From an uncultured Gammaproteobacteria bacterium (lineage in GTDB: Bacteria > Pseudomonadota > Gammaproteobacteria > SZUA-140), in NCBI GenBank assembly GCA_945787585.1, contig CALZIG010000220.1:1-9679 (forward strand): a stretch of DNA of 9,679 bases, read 5' to 3'. Shown piece after piece: positions 1-7,838 of this stretch. Within the stretch, counting starts at the first letter, position 1. Each line of letters starts with the position of its first letter. The notes beneath the pieces were generated by a model. The model made no database searches and had not been told where the DNA came from. It saw only the letters and a list, made by a program, of their open reading frames with translations. A program made the position numbers and the translations under genes.

Positions 1-3000
1 ACTGGTGAGTCCTTCGGAGATACCTGCCGTGACGGCCGCTACCGCCGCCCCTTTCACCGCACCACTGAGCACCCTTTCCAGGCCGCGATCGAGGCCGTCC
101 TGCCACACCTCATCCTGCATTGCGACCTGTGCGCCGCTGCTAATCGCGCTCACAAAGGCTTCACGCACGATGGCAGAACCGACCGTGCCCAGGCTATCTT
201 TTAATGCCGCACCAATCCCCGCCAGTGCACCCGACTTACCCAGACCACCACCCAGCGCACCACCAAAACCTGCCGTGGCGGCTTCAATGGCAGTGGTTGC
301 CACATCCGTGGCGGCCTCCTCCCAGCCATAACGTTCACCCCGCATCCCTGCCTTAACCGCAATGGTTGCAGCACCGGCAATCACCGCGGTGATAATGCCG
401 GCCGCAACCACATTGACACCAGGGATCAACATCAACGCGACTGAAGCGACCAGCGCCAGCACCGTGATGCCAGTGGTGAGCATTTTCTCCTGGCGATCGA
501 TCTCATTGCGATACGATTCCGCCGCGAGGCTGACACTTTGAGTGTAGTGCTGCAGCTGCGATGTGTTGCCTAAAAAGCTGCCGTCTGAACTAAAGGCCAG
601 CGCCTGAACAACGGGATCAATCGAACCGTCCGGGCTGAATATCGCACCGGGATTGCGCTCATAAGCGGCGAGCGCATCGGGGTTGCCCTGGCGCACCGCT
701 TCGGCACGCGCAGCATCGAGAATAGTCTGCGCCAGGCGACCTTGTCGACCATCTAAATTCTGCTGTTCCGGGGTGCCGCGCATACTACCGCGCGCGAGAA
801 AACCGGTGCCGCGCACCCGCTCCTGGTTGTAATGCAGACCGGCATAACGCACATGATCAAGGTCCGTTTCTCGGTTGCCGCCGGAAAGGCGCTCAAGTTC
901 AAGCGCCAGATCACCCGACGTTTCCGGCGCGCGCGTCGCAAACCAGGCCAGTGGACTGAGAGCCATTAATCCATAGTCGCTGGCGTCCCAACTGCGGCGC
1001 TGGATACCGAGCATCTCTTCCATATTCTCGCCATCGTTTTCCAACGCCCACTGAGCATTGGCGGCATCGATCTCGGCACGCGAGCGGTCGGCGTAGCTAC
1101 GTCGTAACAGACTTTCATGCGTGCCGGCACCTTCTGTCGCCAGCTGTACACCCGCCACCAGACTGGCGCGCCCACCGGTAATCATCTCCTGGCCATAGCG
1201 CGCATGGCTGGGGCGATTACCAAAATAGTCATCTTCGCGCTCGAACAGACCACCCACCTGGTCGGCCATCCAGCGTTCCGCCGCGGCAGGGTCATCTGCT
1301 GTCTCTTCCGGTGCCCCCAGACGACGCGCCATCGTCTGCATCCGTGCTCTATGTTCACCACGTTCCTGGTCTAACAAACGCTGGTAGCGCGAACGCTCCT
1401 GTGGGTTGCGTGCTTCACGTACCTGACGTTCCAGCGTCGCGAGCCGTGGGTTTTCAAACGCATCACTGAGGCGAGTTTGTGAGGTTTCCGAAAGGTCTTC
1501 AAAAAGACCGAGGGTGCTATCGCCCTCTGCGCGGCGGAATTCAAACACGCCACGCGAAGTGCGCGCCTGATCACTTTCAGGGCCATGTTTGACCAGATCA
1601 CTGATGTACTGACTGGCATCTTCGGACATCGCGACGTATTCGATACGCGCACTGCCCAACCCCTGTACAACGGAGAGGTGTGACGATGTCGCATAGCGCG
1701 TCATCGCCGCCTGCGCATCTTCGGGAGAAAAGTCACTCGCAGCGCGACGCTGTGGATCGGTTAATGAAGCAAACTCACCGTATACCTGTTGCGTACTACG
1801 ATCGACCGCTTCAGGTGGAACATAGGCCGATTCGATCGCCAGCTCCTGCTGCAACACCCCACGCATGTTCGCCATCACTTCTACGCGCGCTTCATCCGAA
1901 CGCGTCTGTGCAGATTGAGCACTGAAGATCCAGCCCCACTCCCCCTGCCCGCGGGCTTTGTCGAGCGATTCACGGGTGCGTGCAGCGACGGCACGTTCAC
2001 GATTTCGATCCAGGTATGCGGTTGCAATCGCGCTCTGGTGTTCGTTTAATCCACCGGTCAAATTATCGCGCGTAGTTTCAATCAATTGCGGATTAAATGC
2101 AGCGACCGCGTTACGTTCGGCAGCGCTCAATCCCTGTAGTGCGGATTCACGTGCGGCGCGATTGTAATCAAACCAGCCGGTGGAGTAATTCGCAATCGAC
2201 ATGCGCGCCTCACCACGCACCAGCGCACTGGTACTCAATAGATTTATTGCGTGCGATTTTTCCGGACTGCCCAACTCGGAGTTAATCCGAGGGCGCAATT
2301 CACTGGGGCTGGAGTAATCTGCATTGAACACATCTTCCAGCCCGAGTGCGCCGGGCCACATCAGGTTCCCCAGTTTCTCGATGACGACATCTTCATCGCC
2401 ATCGTTACAGTAGAGGTAGACCCCGGCGGCAATCGGACTCAACAGTGCAAGCCCCCCGGCAGTCGCCAGTGATTGCCCCGGCATCGCATTGTCGATCGAT
2501 GAGGCACGACGATCAAGATCGCCGCGACTATCCATCATCGGCTTAGTGAGTGAACCTTTATCACCCACCTTTTCCATCTCTTTGACAAAATTTTCCAGCG
2601 CCTGATACTGCCCTTGCGCAGCGGCGTTGATCGCGCCGTTTAAAAAACCGACGGCGATTGCATCGACCTGTTGCAGTCCTTCGTCGCCCAGTTTTTCTTT
2701 GGACTCGATGATCCCTTCGGCCATTCTGGTCGCGTATTCCTGCGCGGCTGAGATCCCCTGCGTTGCACCGACGCTCATTTCACCAGTCATCTGCGAGGCG
2801 AACATGGACATGTCAAAGCTGGTGCGTGTTACCACATCCTGCATACTGTTGGCGCTGTCGCGTCCCGCTTTACTAATGGATTTCATCTGGTCACGCTTGA
2901 CCTTATCCATTTTCTCAACCGTCATGTCGGCCTGCTGTTGCGCCGCCTGTTCATGCTGTAGTTGCAGCTTAAATGCACTGTCGCGGGCGGCAATTAATTT

Positions 3001-4875
3001 CGGTAACAGGTTACGAGAATCGAGAAATTGCTCGGCTGGTAACAACGCTTCCAGTCGCTGCACCAGATCGCGATAGGCCTGCGCCATCTGTGCGGCTGAG
3101 TTATTTAATGCAATCTCTGCCGACCCTGCCTGAGTACGTAGTCCTTCCGCCGCCTTGTTACCGCTCTTGCGAATATTTTTGGTGAGCGTGTCACGCATAT
3201 CGCGATCGGCGTACTCTTTCGCCATCTTGCCTTTGTTTTTAATAATACGGCGCGCACTGCGCACTGCGGCCTCAGTCTCCGTCAGCTGCTGGTCACCTTC
3301 GTTATTGCTTTGATCGACAGATTCACTTTCATCCTGCGCATGATGTTGTGATACCGGTGTGGTTAATGACAGGACCAGCGTAGTAAACTGCGCTTTGTTG
3401 GCATCCGACGAGAGCCGTGTGGCGTGTTCACCGGCCGTTGTGACCAGCCTTGCCTGCTCCTGTTGCGCCGTCCCTTCCAGCACCGGTGAGGCACGTGACA
3501 GGAGATAGGTTTTAACATTGCCGTGCGCGTCGGAGATGATCTCCGACTGCATATCCATAAAGTTGCTTAATCTCGCCTCGGCTTCCGGCATAATTTTATA
3601 TGACGAACTCGCTTCCTGATCACCGCCCGCGGCTGCCGCGCCACCTTCACCGCTCCCATCAGACGACTCTGTGCTTTGGCTCTCGCCTCCAGCGGCGGCC
3701 TGGGGACTGGGCGGCGGCGGTAACTGCGCCGCGACCCCGGAGGTAGGGATGTCATTGATGTAACCGACGGCCTGCGGGATTTTTGCGTTAAAGCGCTCCT
3801 CTGCAATCGTCGCTGCCTGCTGAATCGCCTCCGACCCTTCGGTCAGCTGGGCGGTGATTTCCAGCATAATACGGTCACGACTGGCCTGTAGTTCTTCGCC
3901 GGTTTTTATATTCTGTGCAGTGATGTGCGCCTGTTCATCCGCGGAAGATCGATCAATATCACGCATCGATTGATCCACTGCATCATTGATCTGCTGTACT
4001 GCTGCCGCAGTGACACCCTGCACTTCGAGCGCCATCGCTTCGATCGAGATCCGCGTATTCATGGCGAGATTAGCAATATTAAAAAGCATACGACGTTGCG
4101 CATCACGCGCCGCCTGCGCAGTACGCTGTACACTCTGCCGCACCAGCGCATGGTGATATTCGGGCGGCGAGCCGGTGCGTTTGAGAATCTCATCGCGGCG
4201 CACTAATGCCGCCTGCGGTGGCGAGGGGACATAGGGGGTACGAATCGGCGTTAGCTTCGGCATGATCGCGACCATCTCATCGCGACCCTTTTTGGCGTAT
4301 TCACCCGTACTGCGTTGCTGGCTTTGTGCGGCAGCATCGCCTTGTTGATTTACTTCACCCTCCCCGCTGGCGGTCTGCTCATCCTGCGATTCTTCTTCAG
4401 CCTCCTCCTCTGTCTGCTCGCCATCGGCTTCGCTGGCATCTTCCTCACTCGTTCCCTCTTCGCCCTCCGCGTCGCCCTCCGCTTCGCCCTCTGCCTCTTC
4501 TTCACCGCCAATGCTTTCGCTATCTTCCTCAGTTTCTGTTTCTGTTTCCGAGTCAGTGTCGGTATCGCTGACAGCCTCCCTTTCACTGCTGGTTGTGTCG
4601 CTGACTTCGGAAGATAACGATGATGTCGGGGCTTCTGAATTGGCACTGCCATCCAGCGACATGCTTTGCATCTCCTGACTTAAGGTGTCATTAACTTCAG
4701 CGCTCTGTTGACTGGCCAGTGAAAGATTTGGAGAGGCCTGCTCACGTTGCGGTTCACCACCGAGATAGGCAGGAACACCAGTATGATCTGCCGCATCCTG
4801 CTCACTGGCACGACGAGCAGACGACTCAGTGGTAGAGTCGTCACGTCTGCGCAGTTCGCTGGCGTGATCCGGCAT
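1..4875 (-). CDS. Giant modular protein, probable eCIS cargo/effector (partial, C-terminus beyond left edge)
   Basis: I read all 1625 codons in this frame and found no stop; the frame leaves the window at base 1 (last residues EGLTS). The start is ATG at 4875, because an in-frame stop lies at 4887-4885. An AGG sits 12 nt upstream, which is far for a Shine-Dalgarno, so coupling to the gene ending at 4878 is likely. Visible architecture: residues 1-87 polar and disordered-looking; 88-174 acidic low complexity; 190-380 mostly helical; 385-430 Pro/Gly/Ser linker beginning LPPPPSP; 430-800 Ala/Gln-rich helices; 802-822 hydrophobic; 824-880 annexin-like repeat; 880-1250 helical and charged; 1251-1289 second annexin-like repeat; 1469-1507 hydrophobic hairpin; then Gly/Ala-rich sequence to the edge. 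I recall similar repeat-plus-hydrophobic-core layouts in large eCIS-associated proteins. A function as delivered effector is inferred. No catalytic motif (for example HExxH) is visible. A phage-type tape-measure protein is the main alternative. Confidence 0.9.
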   Translation of the reverse strand, partial: MPDHASELRRRDDSTTESSARRASEQDAADHTGVPAYLGGEPQREQASPNLSLASQQSAEVNDTLSQEMQSMSLDGSANSEAPTSSLSSEVSDTTSSEREAVSDTDTDSETETETEEDSESIGGEEEAEGEAEGDAEGEEGTSEEDASEADGEQTEEEAEEESQDEQTASGEGEVNQQGDAAAQSQQRSTGEYAKKGRDEMVAIMPKLTPIRTPYVPSPPQAALVRRDEILKRTGSPPEYHHALVRQSVQRTAQAARDAQRRMLFNIANLAMNTRISIEAMALEVQGVTAAAVQQINDAVDQSMRDIDRSSADEQAHITAQNIKTGEELQASRDRIMLEITAQLTEGSEAIQQAATIAEERFNAKIPQAVGYINDIPTSGVAAQLPPPPSPQAAAGGESQSTESSDGSGEGGAAAAGGDQEASSSYKIMPEAEARLSNFMDMQSEIISDAHGNVKTYLLSRASPVLEGTAQQEQARLVTTAGEHATRLSSDANKAQFTTLVLSLTTPVSQHHAQDESESVDQSNNEGDQQLTETEAAVRSARRIIKNKGKMAKEYADRDMRDTLTKNIRKSGNKAAEGLRTQAGSAEIALNNSAAQMAQAYRDLVQRLEALLPAEQFLDSRNLLPKLIAARDSAFKLQLQHEQAAQQQADMTVEKMDKVKRDQMKSISKAGRDSANSMQDVVTRTSFDMSMFASQMTGEMSVGATQGISAAQEYATRMAEGIIESKEKLGDEGLQQVDAIAVGFLNGAINAAAQGQYQALENFVKEMEKVGDKGSLTKPMMDSRGDLDRRASSIDNAMPGQSLATAGGLALLSPIAAGVYLYCNDGDEDVVIEKLGNLMWPGALGLEDVFNADYSSPSELRPRINSELGSPEKSHAINLLSTSALVRGEARMSIANYSTGWFDYNRAARESALQGLSAAERNAVAAFNPQLIETTRDNLTGGLNEHQSAIATAYLDRNRERAVAARTRESLDKARGQGEWGWIFSAQSAQTRSDEARVEVMANMRGVLQQELAIESAYVPPEAVDRSTQQVYGEFASLTDPQRRAASDFSPEDAQAAMTRYATSSHLSVVQGLGSARIEYVAMSEDASQYISDLVKHGPESDQARTSRGVFEFRRAEGDSTLGLFEDLSETSQTRLSDAFENPRLATLERQVREARNPQERSRYQRLLDQERGEHRARMQTMARRLGAPEETADDPAAAERWMADQVGGLFEREDDYFGNRPSHARYGQEMITGGRASLVAGVQLATEGAGTHESLLRRSYADRSRAEIDAANAQWALENDGENMEEMLGIQRRSWDASDYGLMALSPLAWFATRAPETSGDLALELERLSGGNRETDLDHVRYAGLHYNQERVRGTGFLARGSMRGTPEQQNLDGRQGRLAQTILDAARAEAVRQGNPDALAAYERNPGAIFSPDGSIDPVVQALAFSSDGSFLGNTSQLQHYTQSVSLAAESYRNEIDRQEKMLTTGITVLALVASVALMLIPGVNVVAAGIITAVIAGAATIAVKAGMRGERYGWEEAATDVATTAIEAATAGFGGALGGGLGKSGALAGIGAALKDSLGTVGSAIVREAFVSAISSGAQVAMQDEVWQDGLDRGLERVLSGAVKGAAVAAVTAGISEGLTS
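355..471 (-). other. Hydrophobic hairpin in the giant protein
   Basis: Residues 1469-1484 and 1487-1507 are two long uncharged hydrophobic stretches joined by IPGVN, followed by KAGMRGERYGWEEAATD and a Gly/Ala-rich tail. This looks like a membrane-inserting helical hairpin, perhaps a translocation element ahead of a C-terminal domain beyond the window. It could instead be a buried hydrophobic core. Confidence 0.65.
1009..1125 (-). other. Annexin-like repeat 2 in the giant protein (degenerate)
   Basis: Residues 1251-1289 read GTHESLLRRSYADRSRAEI, then a helical DAANAQWALEN and DGENMEEML. The GTxExxL-x-x-x-x-x-R-S-x-x-E-I core matches the start of an annexin-type repeat. It is about 430 residues after the first repeat, with helical sequence between them. 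Confidence 0.45.
2236..2406 (-). other. Annexin-like repeat 1 in the giant protein (degenerate)
   Basis: Residues 824-880 read NDGDEDVVIEKL, then GLEDVFNADY, then LRPRINSELGSPEKSHAINLL. This follows the annexin-type layout G-x-DE-x-x-I-x-x-x-L / L-x-x-x-Y / L-x-x-x-L-x-S-E-L-S-G / A-L-x-L-L that I recall from large eCIS-associated proteins. A short hydrophobic segment (802-822) sits directly before it. A profile search is needed to confirm the match. Confidence 0.5.
4354..4614 (-). other. Acidic low-complexity region of the giant protein
   Basis: Residues about 88-174 are dominated by Glu, Asp, Ser, Thr and Gly, with runs such as SDTDTDSETETETEEDSES and EEEAEGEAEGDAEGEEG, and almost no hydrophobic or basic residue. 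It should be disordered and strongly negative. Experiments on PVC cargos are known to place loading signals in disordered N-termini, so this or the preceding 87 residues may serve that purpose; that is an inference. Confidence 0.85.
4459..4494 (-). repeat. Three 12-bp tandem units encoding (AEGE/AEGD)x3
   Basis: On the + strand the units are TTCGCCCTCCGC, GTCGCCCTCCGC and TTCGCCCTCTGC, differing from one another at one or two positions. On the coding strand they give AEGE, AEGD, AEGE repeats inside the acidic region of the giant protein. Because the unit is a multiple of three, copy-number change would keep the frame. A smaller TTCTGT repeat at 4534-4548 gives ETETE nearby. Confidence 0.85.
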
Positions 4876-4877
4876 CG

Positions 4878-5825
4878 TTAGTGACTACCTGCGTAGGCCT
4901 TCGGTTCTTCCATCAGATATGGGGCGAGATAACGGTATATTTTCGGTAACCAGCGCCAGTTGCCGTTAACCCACACCAGCCCATCGTAACGAACGGTGCC
5001 CCCTTCGGGGGTAGTCAGTGTCCAGCCCATCCAGATATGTTGCGGGTTCATCCAGCCAGCAATGTCTCGATATCCTCCGGGGAATTTTTCACTCAGCATG
5101 TTCTGCCAGCGAAACAGCCCGGCCGGGGCGGCAAACACATCAATCGCTGTGTTGTGTTCAATCGAAACACGCAGCCGCTTTTTGTATATTGCATCGACGG
5201 CCTTACTCGCCGCTGGCAATAGATTTTCATCAAACAGTTCGACGAGGTCTTCACGAGTCGGTTTGAGCTGCGCGAGTGTCTCCGGCTTGGGCAGTAGTCG
5301 AATCAGCTGAGGTGCAGCTTCTGCCATAATGCGCAGGTTTGTCAGCATCTCCTCCCGCGCCTGATTGATCTGTTCCAGTCGGGTGTGCACTTCTTTAGCC
5401 TGATCTGAAATGGCAGGCTCTATGTCCTGCTGCAACCGCGCGGCGTCATCGATCAGATCCAGTCGTTCCGTCTCTTTGGTAGCCCATAGCGCCAGCAACC
5501 GTTCTCTGGCACTCTCCGATGAGAACAGTGACGCGACCGCGTCATCGTCCATCAACGGCACATGCGTTGCAATGGCACCGCGCATCACCGGGGGTAACGT
5601 CGCGACATCGAGCACGCGCATATTCACCACCGGATTGAAACTGTAGATCACAAACGGTTTATGCCCTTGCCATGACCAGCTACTAAACTCCGGTTCATTT
5701 TCTAACAAGGGGCTTTGTGCGGTTTGCTGTTGTTGCCAGCCAAGCTGCATGAGTGCAGCAGAAATTTTTTCAAACGGTACATTGGGATTCACCAATAGCG
5801 TTTGCCCTAGCTGGATATCATCCAT
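4878..5825 (-). CDS. 315-aa protein of unknown function between ATPase and giant cargo; possible loading/adaptor factor
   Basis: The ATG at 5825 has a good Shine-Dalgarno (AAGGAA, 5837-5832) and lies inside the ATPase gene, overlapping its end by 8 nt. The stop lies 2 nt before the giant gene's ATG. Residues 1-110 look globular, with a segment around 57-75 (PFVIYSFNPVVNMRVLDV) that resembles, from memory, N-terminal regions found ahead of HEAT repeats. Residues 110-170 are charged and helical, possibly coiled coil. Residues 235-300 are aromatic-rich and end in the compact motif YDGLVWVNGNWRWLPK (280-295), which looks like a small conserved beta-rich domain. There is no signal peptide or membrane segment, so it is probably cytoplasmic. 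In Afp/PVC loci the gene after the ATPase is the tube-terminator (Afp16); I see no convincing resemblance to it. A cargo chaperone or adaptor role is inferred from position only. Confidence 0.88.
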   Translation of the reverse strand: MDDIQLGQTLLVNPNVPFEKISAALMQLGWQQQQTAQSPLLENEPEFSSWSWQGHKPFVIYSFNPVVNMRVLDVATLPPVMRGAIATHVPLMDDDAVASLFSSESARERLLALWATKETERLDLIDDAARLQQDIEPAISDQAKEVHTRLEQINQAREEMLTNLRIMAEAAPQLIRLLPKPETLAQLKPTREDLVELFDENLLPAASKAVDAIYKKRLRVSIEHNTAIDVFAAPAGLFRWQNMLSEKFPGGYRDIAGWMNPQHIWMGWTLTTPEGGTVRYDGLVWVNGNWRWLPKIYRYLAPYLMEEPKAYAGSH

Positions 5826-7827
5826 TATCAGTTCCTTCGCCTTGCCACGTTTTAAGTTTGTTTAAGATGCCGGGTATTTCACGGCCGAGTTTACGGTACT
5901 CGGCCTGAACTCCGGTGAATATGTGTCGACTGGTGATATCACTATTGCCCGCTTCTGCCGCAGCGGTGATCACAACATTACGCAGCTGTCCGCCGGCAAA
6001 ATCGCAGTAACTGGCGAGCAAGCGATACACTACGTCTCCCGGCCCACGATCACCGAGGTGGCTACGCCATAGTTTTAACCGTTCTTCAAAGCCCGGCATA
6101 GGGAAGTCAATGATCAGATCCAGTCGACGCGTAAAGGCATCATCAATGCGCTCTCGATTATTGGACGTTAAAATAACAATGCCGGGGTGGTTTTCAATGC
6201 GGGTCAGTAAAAAATGGGTCAGCATATTGGCAAAGCGTTCACCTGTTTCTTTACCTTCCGAACGTTTTCCAAACAGAGAGTCTGCTTCATCAAACAGTAA
6301 AATTACATCGCTGGCGGCCGCCATGTCGAGCAGTGCTGAAAGATTTTTCTCAGATTCACCGATATATTTATTCATGACCGAAGAGAGGTCGACACGATAC
6401 AGCGGCGCGCCGATACGTGTCGCCAGATAGCTCGCGGCCAGTGTTTTTCCGGTACCACTTTCACCAATGAATAAAGCACGAATACCCGAAGTAGCCGTCT
6501 GTTGTAAGGTGGCGCCAAGGTCGTGCCACAACGATTCTCGTTGCTCGGCACGGCTAATGATCCGTTCCAGCTCTTCATTCACTAACGGGGTGAGTACAAT
6601 CGCATCGCTGTCGACTTCGCGCTCAACCGGTTGCGCGAGCAGACGCAGGCGCTCAGCCCCCAGCTGTCGACGTGCCTGCGTAATGTGACACATGGAAATG
6701 GGTAGTTGTTCACGTTGCGCCAGCAATTTTGCATTAGCGGCAATGGTGACGATACTGGGGCCACTCAACAGTGCATTCGCACATTGCGTGGCAAGCGTTG
6801 CCTCATTCAGAGAGGCCTGCCAGATATTACGCCGTTGGGTTTCAGTCGGTAGCGGCATGTTCAATTCAATCAAATCTTTGCTTTCAACCGCGCCGTCCGT
6901 ACCGAGTAATATCACCACAGGCACGCTGTTCAGTACTCCTTCAGGCCGCCAGATTTCACCCGGGCCGAGCTGAGGTTGTAACACTGGCAGCCAGTTGGCA
7001 TAGCGACAGGCCAACGTAAGCCCCGGGGATTTTTTCCAGACCGCTAGTGGTATAGACAGTGCGCGCAATCCGAGTTGCTGCGCCAGTTCACATGCGAAAA
7101 ATTGTCGACCGCTATTCGGCTGGCCGCGAACGATAAGACTACGTGCACTACCCGCAGCCAATAAATCCGCCATCGTTGGCAGTTGATTGCGAACACTCTC
7201 CGGTAATAAAAGTGGATTGCCCGGCGTGATCAGGTGGCATTGTGGCCATACAGAGGCCTGCTCCAGTAACACCGACCAAAATTCGGCGGAAACGGATAAG
7301 GTGCGCAACGGCAACGGCCCTTCGCCATCAATATGAATAATCTTGGCTTGCACCAGCGCGGAGTCTGCAATCCCAAACGATGTCGTTTCATCGTCAAATA
7401 TCGCACTCACCAGCGCGCTGCACAGATGAACGGTTGGCCTTGCCTGTGTGGATGGCGCCTGTAGTTCACCGACGACCAGGCTGATGAGATGACTGCGCTC
7501 GACTTCACCCAGTAACGCTAATAGAAACGTCTCTGCCAGACTAAGCTCGTAATCTTTGACCAGGCGTGACAGTGCACCATTGTGCGGTGGCCATTGCTGA
7601 TGCAGGCATTGCTGAAGGCGCTGCCAGTCATCGGCTGATTGCTGACACAGTAACGCCCTGGCTTCTTCTAACAGTAGCCCCGGTAAACTGCTATCAAGGG
7701 GGAGTGCCTGCAACCAGAAGCGATGCAGGCCAAGACGCACGAGTGCTGCAATCGATTGCCAGCGAAAATCGTGAGCAGCGTCGCTCTGTTTTGCTCGGTG
7801 TTTTTCCCTCTGTTTTGCCTGGTGCAT
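5818..7827 (-). CDS. Tandem AAA+ ATPase, Afp15/Pvc15-type eCIS ATPase
   Basis: This 669-aa protein has an N-terminal helical region (about 1-220), a degenerate first AAA module and an intact second one. In the second: Walker A GESGTGKT (455-462), pore-loop KYIGE (487-491), Walker B LLFDEAD (510-516), sensor 1 TSN (554-556), arginine-finger pair RR (567-568) and sensor-2 region GGQLRN (612-617). In the first, Walker A reads GQPNSGRQ (235-242, Lys replaced by Arg) and the Walker B place reads VVILLGTD (304-311) without the DE pair. AAA+ ATPases of this kind are a hallmark of Afp/PVC/MAC loci and are thought to act in the cytoplasm during particle assembly or cargo loading. I chose ATG 7827 because GAGG lies 6 nt upstream; an in-frame TTG at 7839 would add four residues but has no such site. 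The next gene overlaps its end by 8 nt. Confidence 0.93.
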   Translation of the reverse strand: MHQAKQREKHRAKQSDAAHDFRWQSIAALVRLGLHRFWLQALPLDSSLPGLLLEEARALLCQQSADDWQRLQQCLHQQWPPHNGALSRLVKDYELSLAETFLLALLGEVERSHLISLVVGELQAPSTQARPTVHLCSALVSAIFDDETTSFGIADSALVQAKIIHIDGEGPLPLRTLSVSAEFWSVLLEQASVWPQCHLITPGNPLLLPESVRNQLPTMADLLAAGSARSLIVRGQPNSGRQFFACELAQQLGLRALSIPLAVWKKSPGLTLACRYANWLPVLQPQLGPGEIWRPEGVLNSVPVVILLGTDGAVESKDLIELNMPLPTETQRRNIWQASLNEATLATQCANALLSGPSIVTIAANAKLLAQREQLPISMCHITQARRQLGAERLRLLAQPVEREVDSDAIVLTPLVNEELERIISRAEQRESLWHDLGATLQQTATSGIRALFIGESGTGKTLAASYLATRIGAPLYRVDLSSVMNKYIGESEKNLSALLDMAAASDVILLFDEADSLFGKRSEGKETGERFANMLTHFLLTRIENHPGIVILTSNNRERIDDAFTRRLDLIIDFPMPGFEERLKLWRSHLGDRGPGDVVYRLLASYCDFAGGQLRNVVITAAAEAGNSDITSRHIFTGVQAEYRKLGREIPGILNKLKTWQGEGTDNG
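5832..5837 (-). promoter_or_regulatory. Shine-Dalgarno of the 315-aa gene, inside the ATPase gene
   Basis: AAGGAA lies 6 nt before ATG 5825, within the last codons of the ATPase gene. With the 8-nt overlap (ATGGATGA carries both the start and the ATPase stop) it points to coupled translation of the two proteins. Confidence 0.75.
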
Positions 7828-7834
7828 CACAAAC

Positions 7835-7838
7835 CTCA
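7835..7838 (-). promoter_or_regulatory. Shine-Dalgarno deciding the ATPase start
   Basis: On the minus strand GAGG lies 6 nt before ATG 7827 and overlaps the TGA stop (7838-7836) of the preceding gene. This favours ATG 7827 over the in-frame TTG at 7839 and suggests translational coupling with the 541-aa gene. Confidence 0.7.

Noticed and set aside
2627..3076. 149-codon + strand frame, Cys/Ser-rich
   Set aside because: Antisense shadow of the helical region of the giant gene, whose frame stays open over more than 4.8 kb.
4315..4652. Open frames of about 80-100 codons on both strands (for example 4315-4617 + and 4350-4652 -), one Leu/Phe-rich and membrane-like, one Lys/Arg-rich
   Set aside because: They are other-frame readings of the acidic repeat tract of the giant gene. 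The Glu-codon-rich sequence (GAA/GAG) naturally gives Leu/Phe on the opposite strand and Arg/Lys in a shifted frame.
1..4875. DUF4157-type zinc protease module, common in eCIS cargos
   Set aside because: I saw no HExxH motif in the 1625 visible residues.
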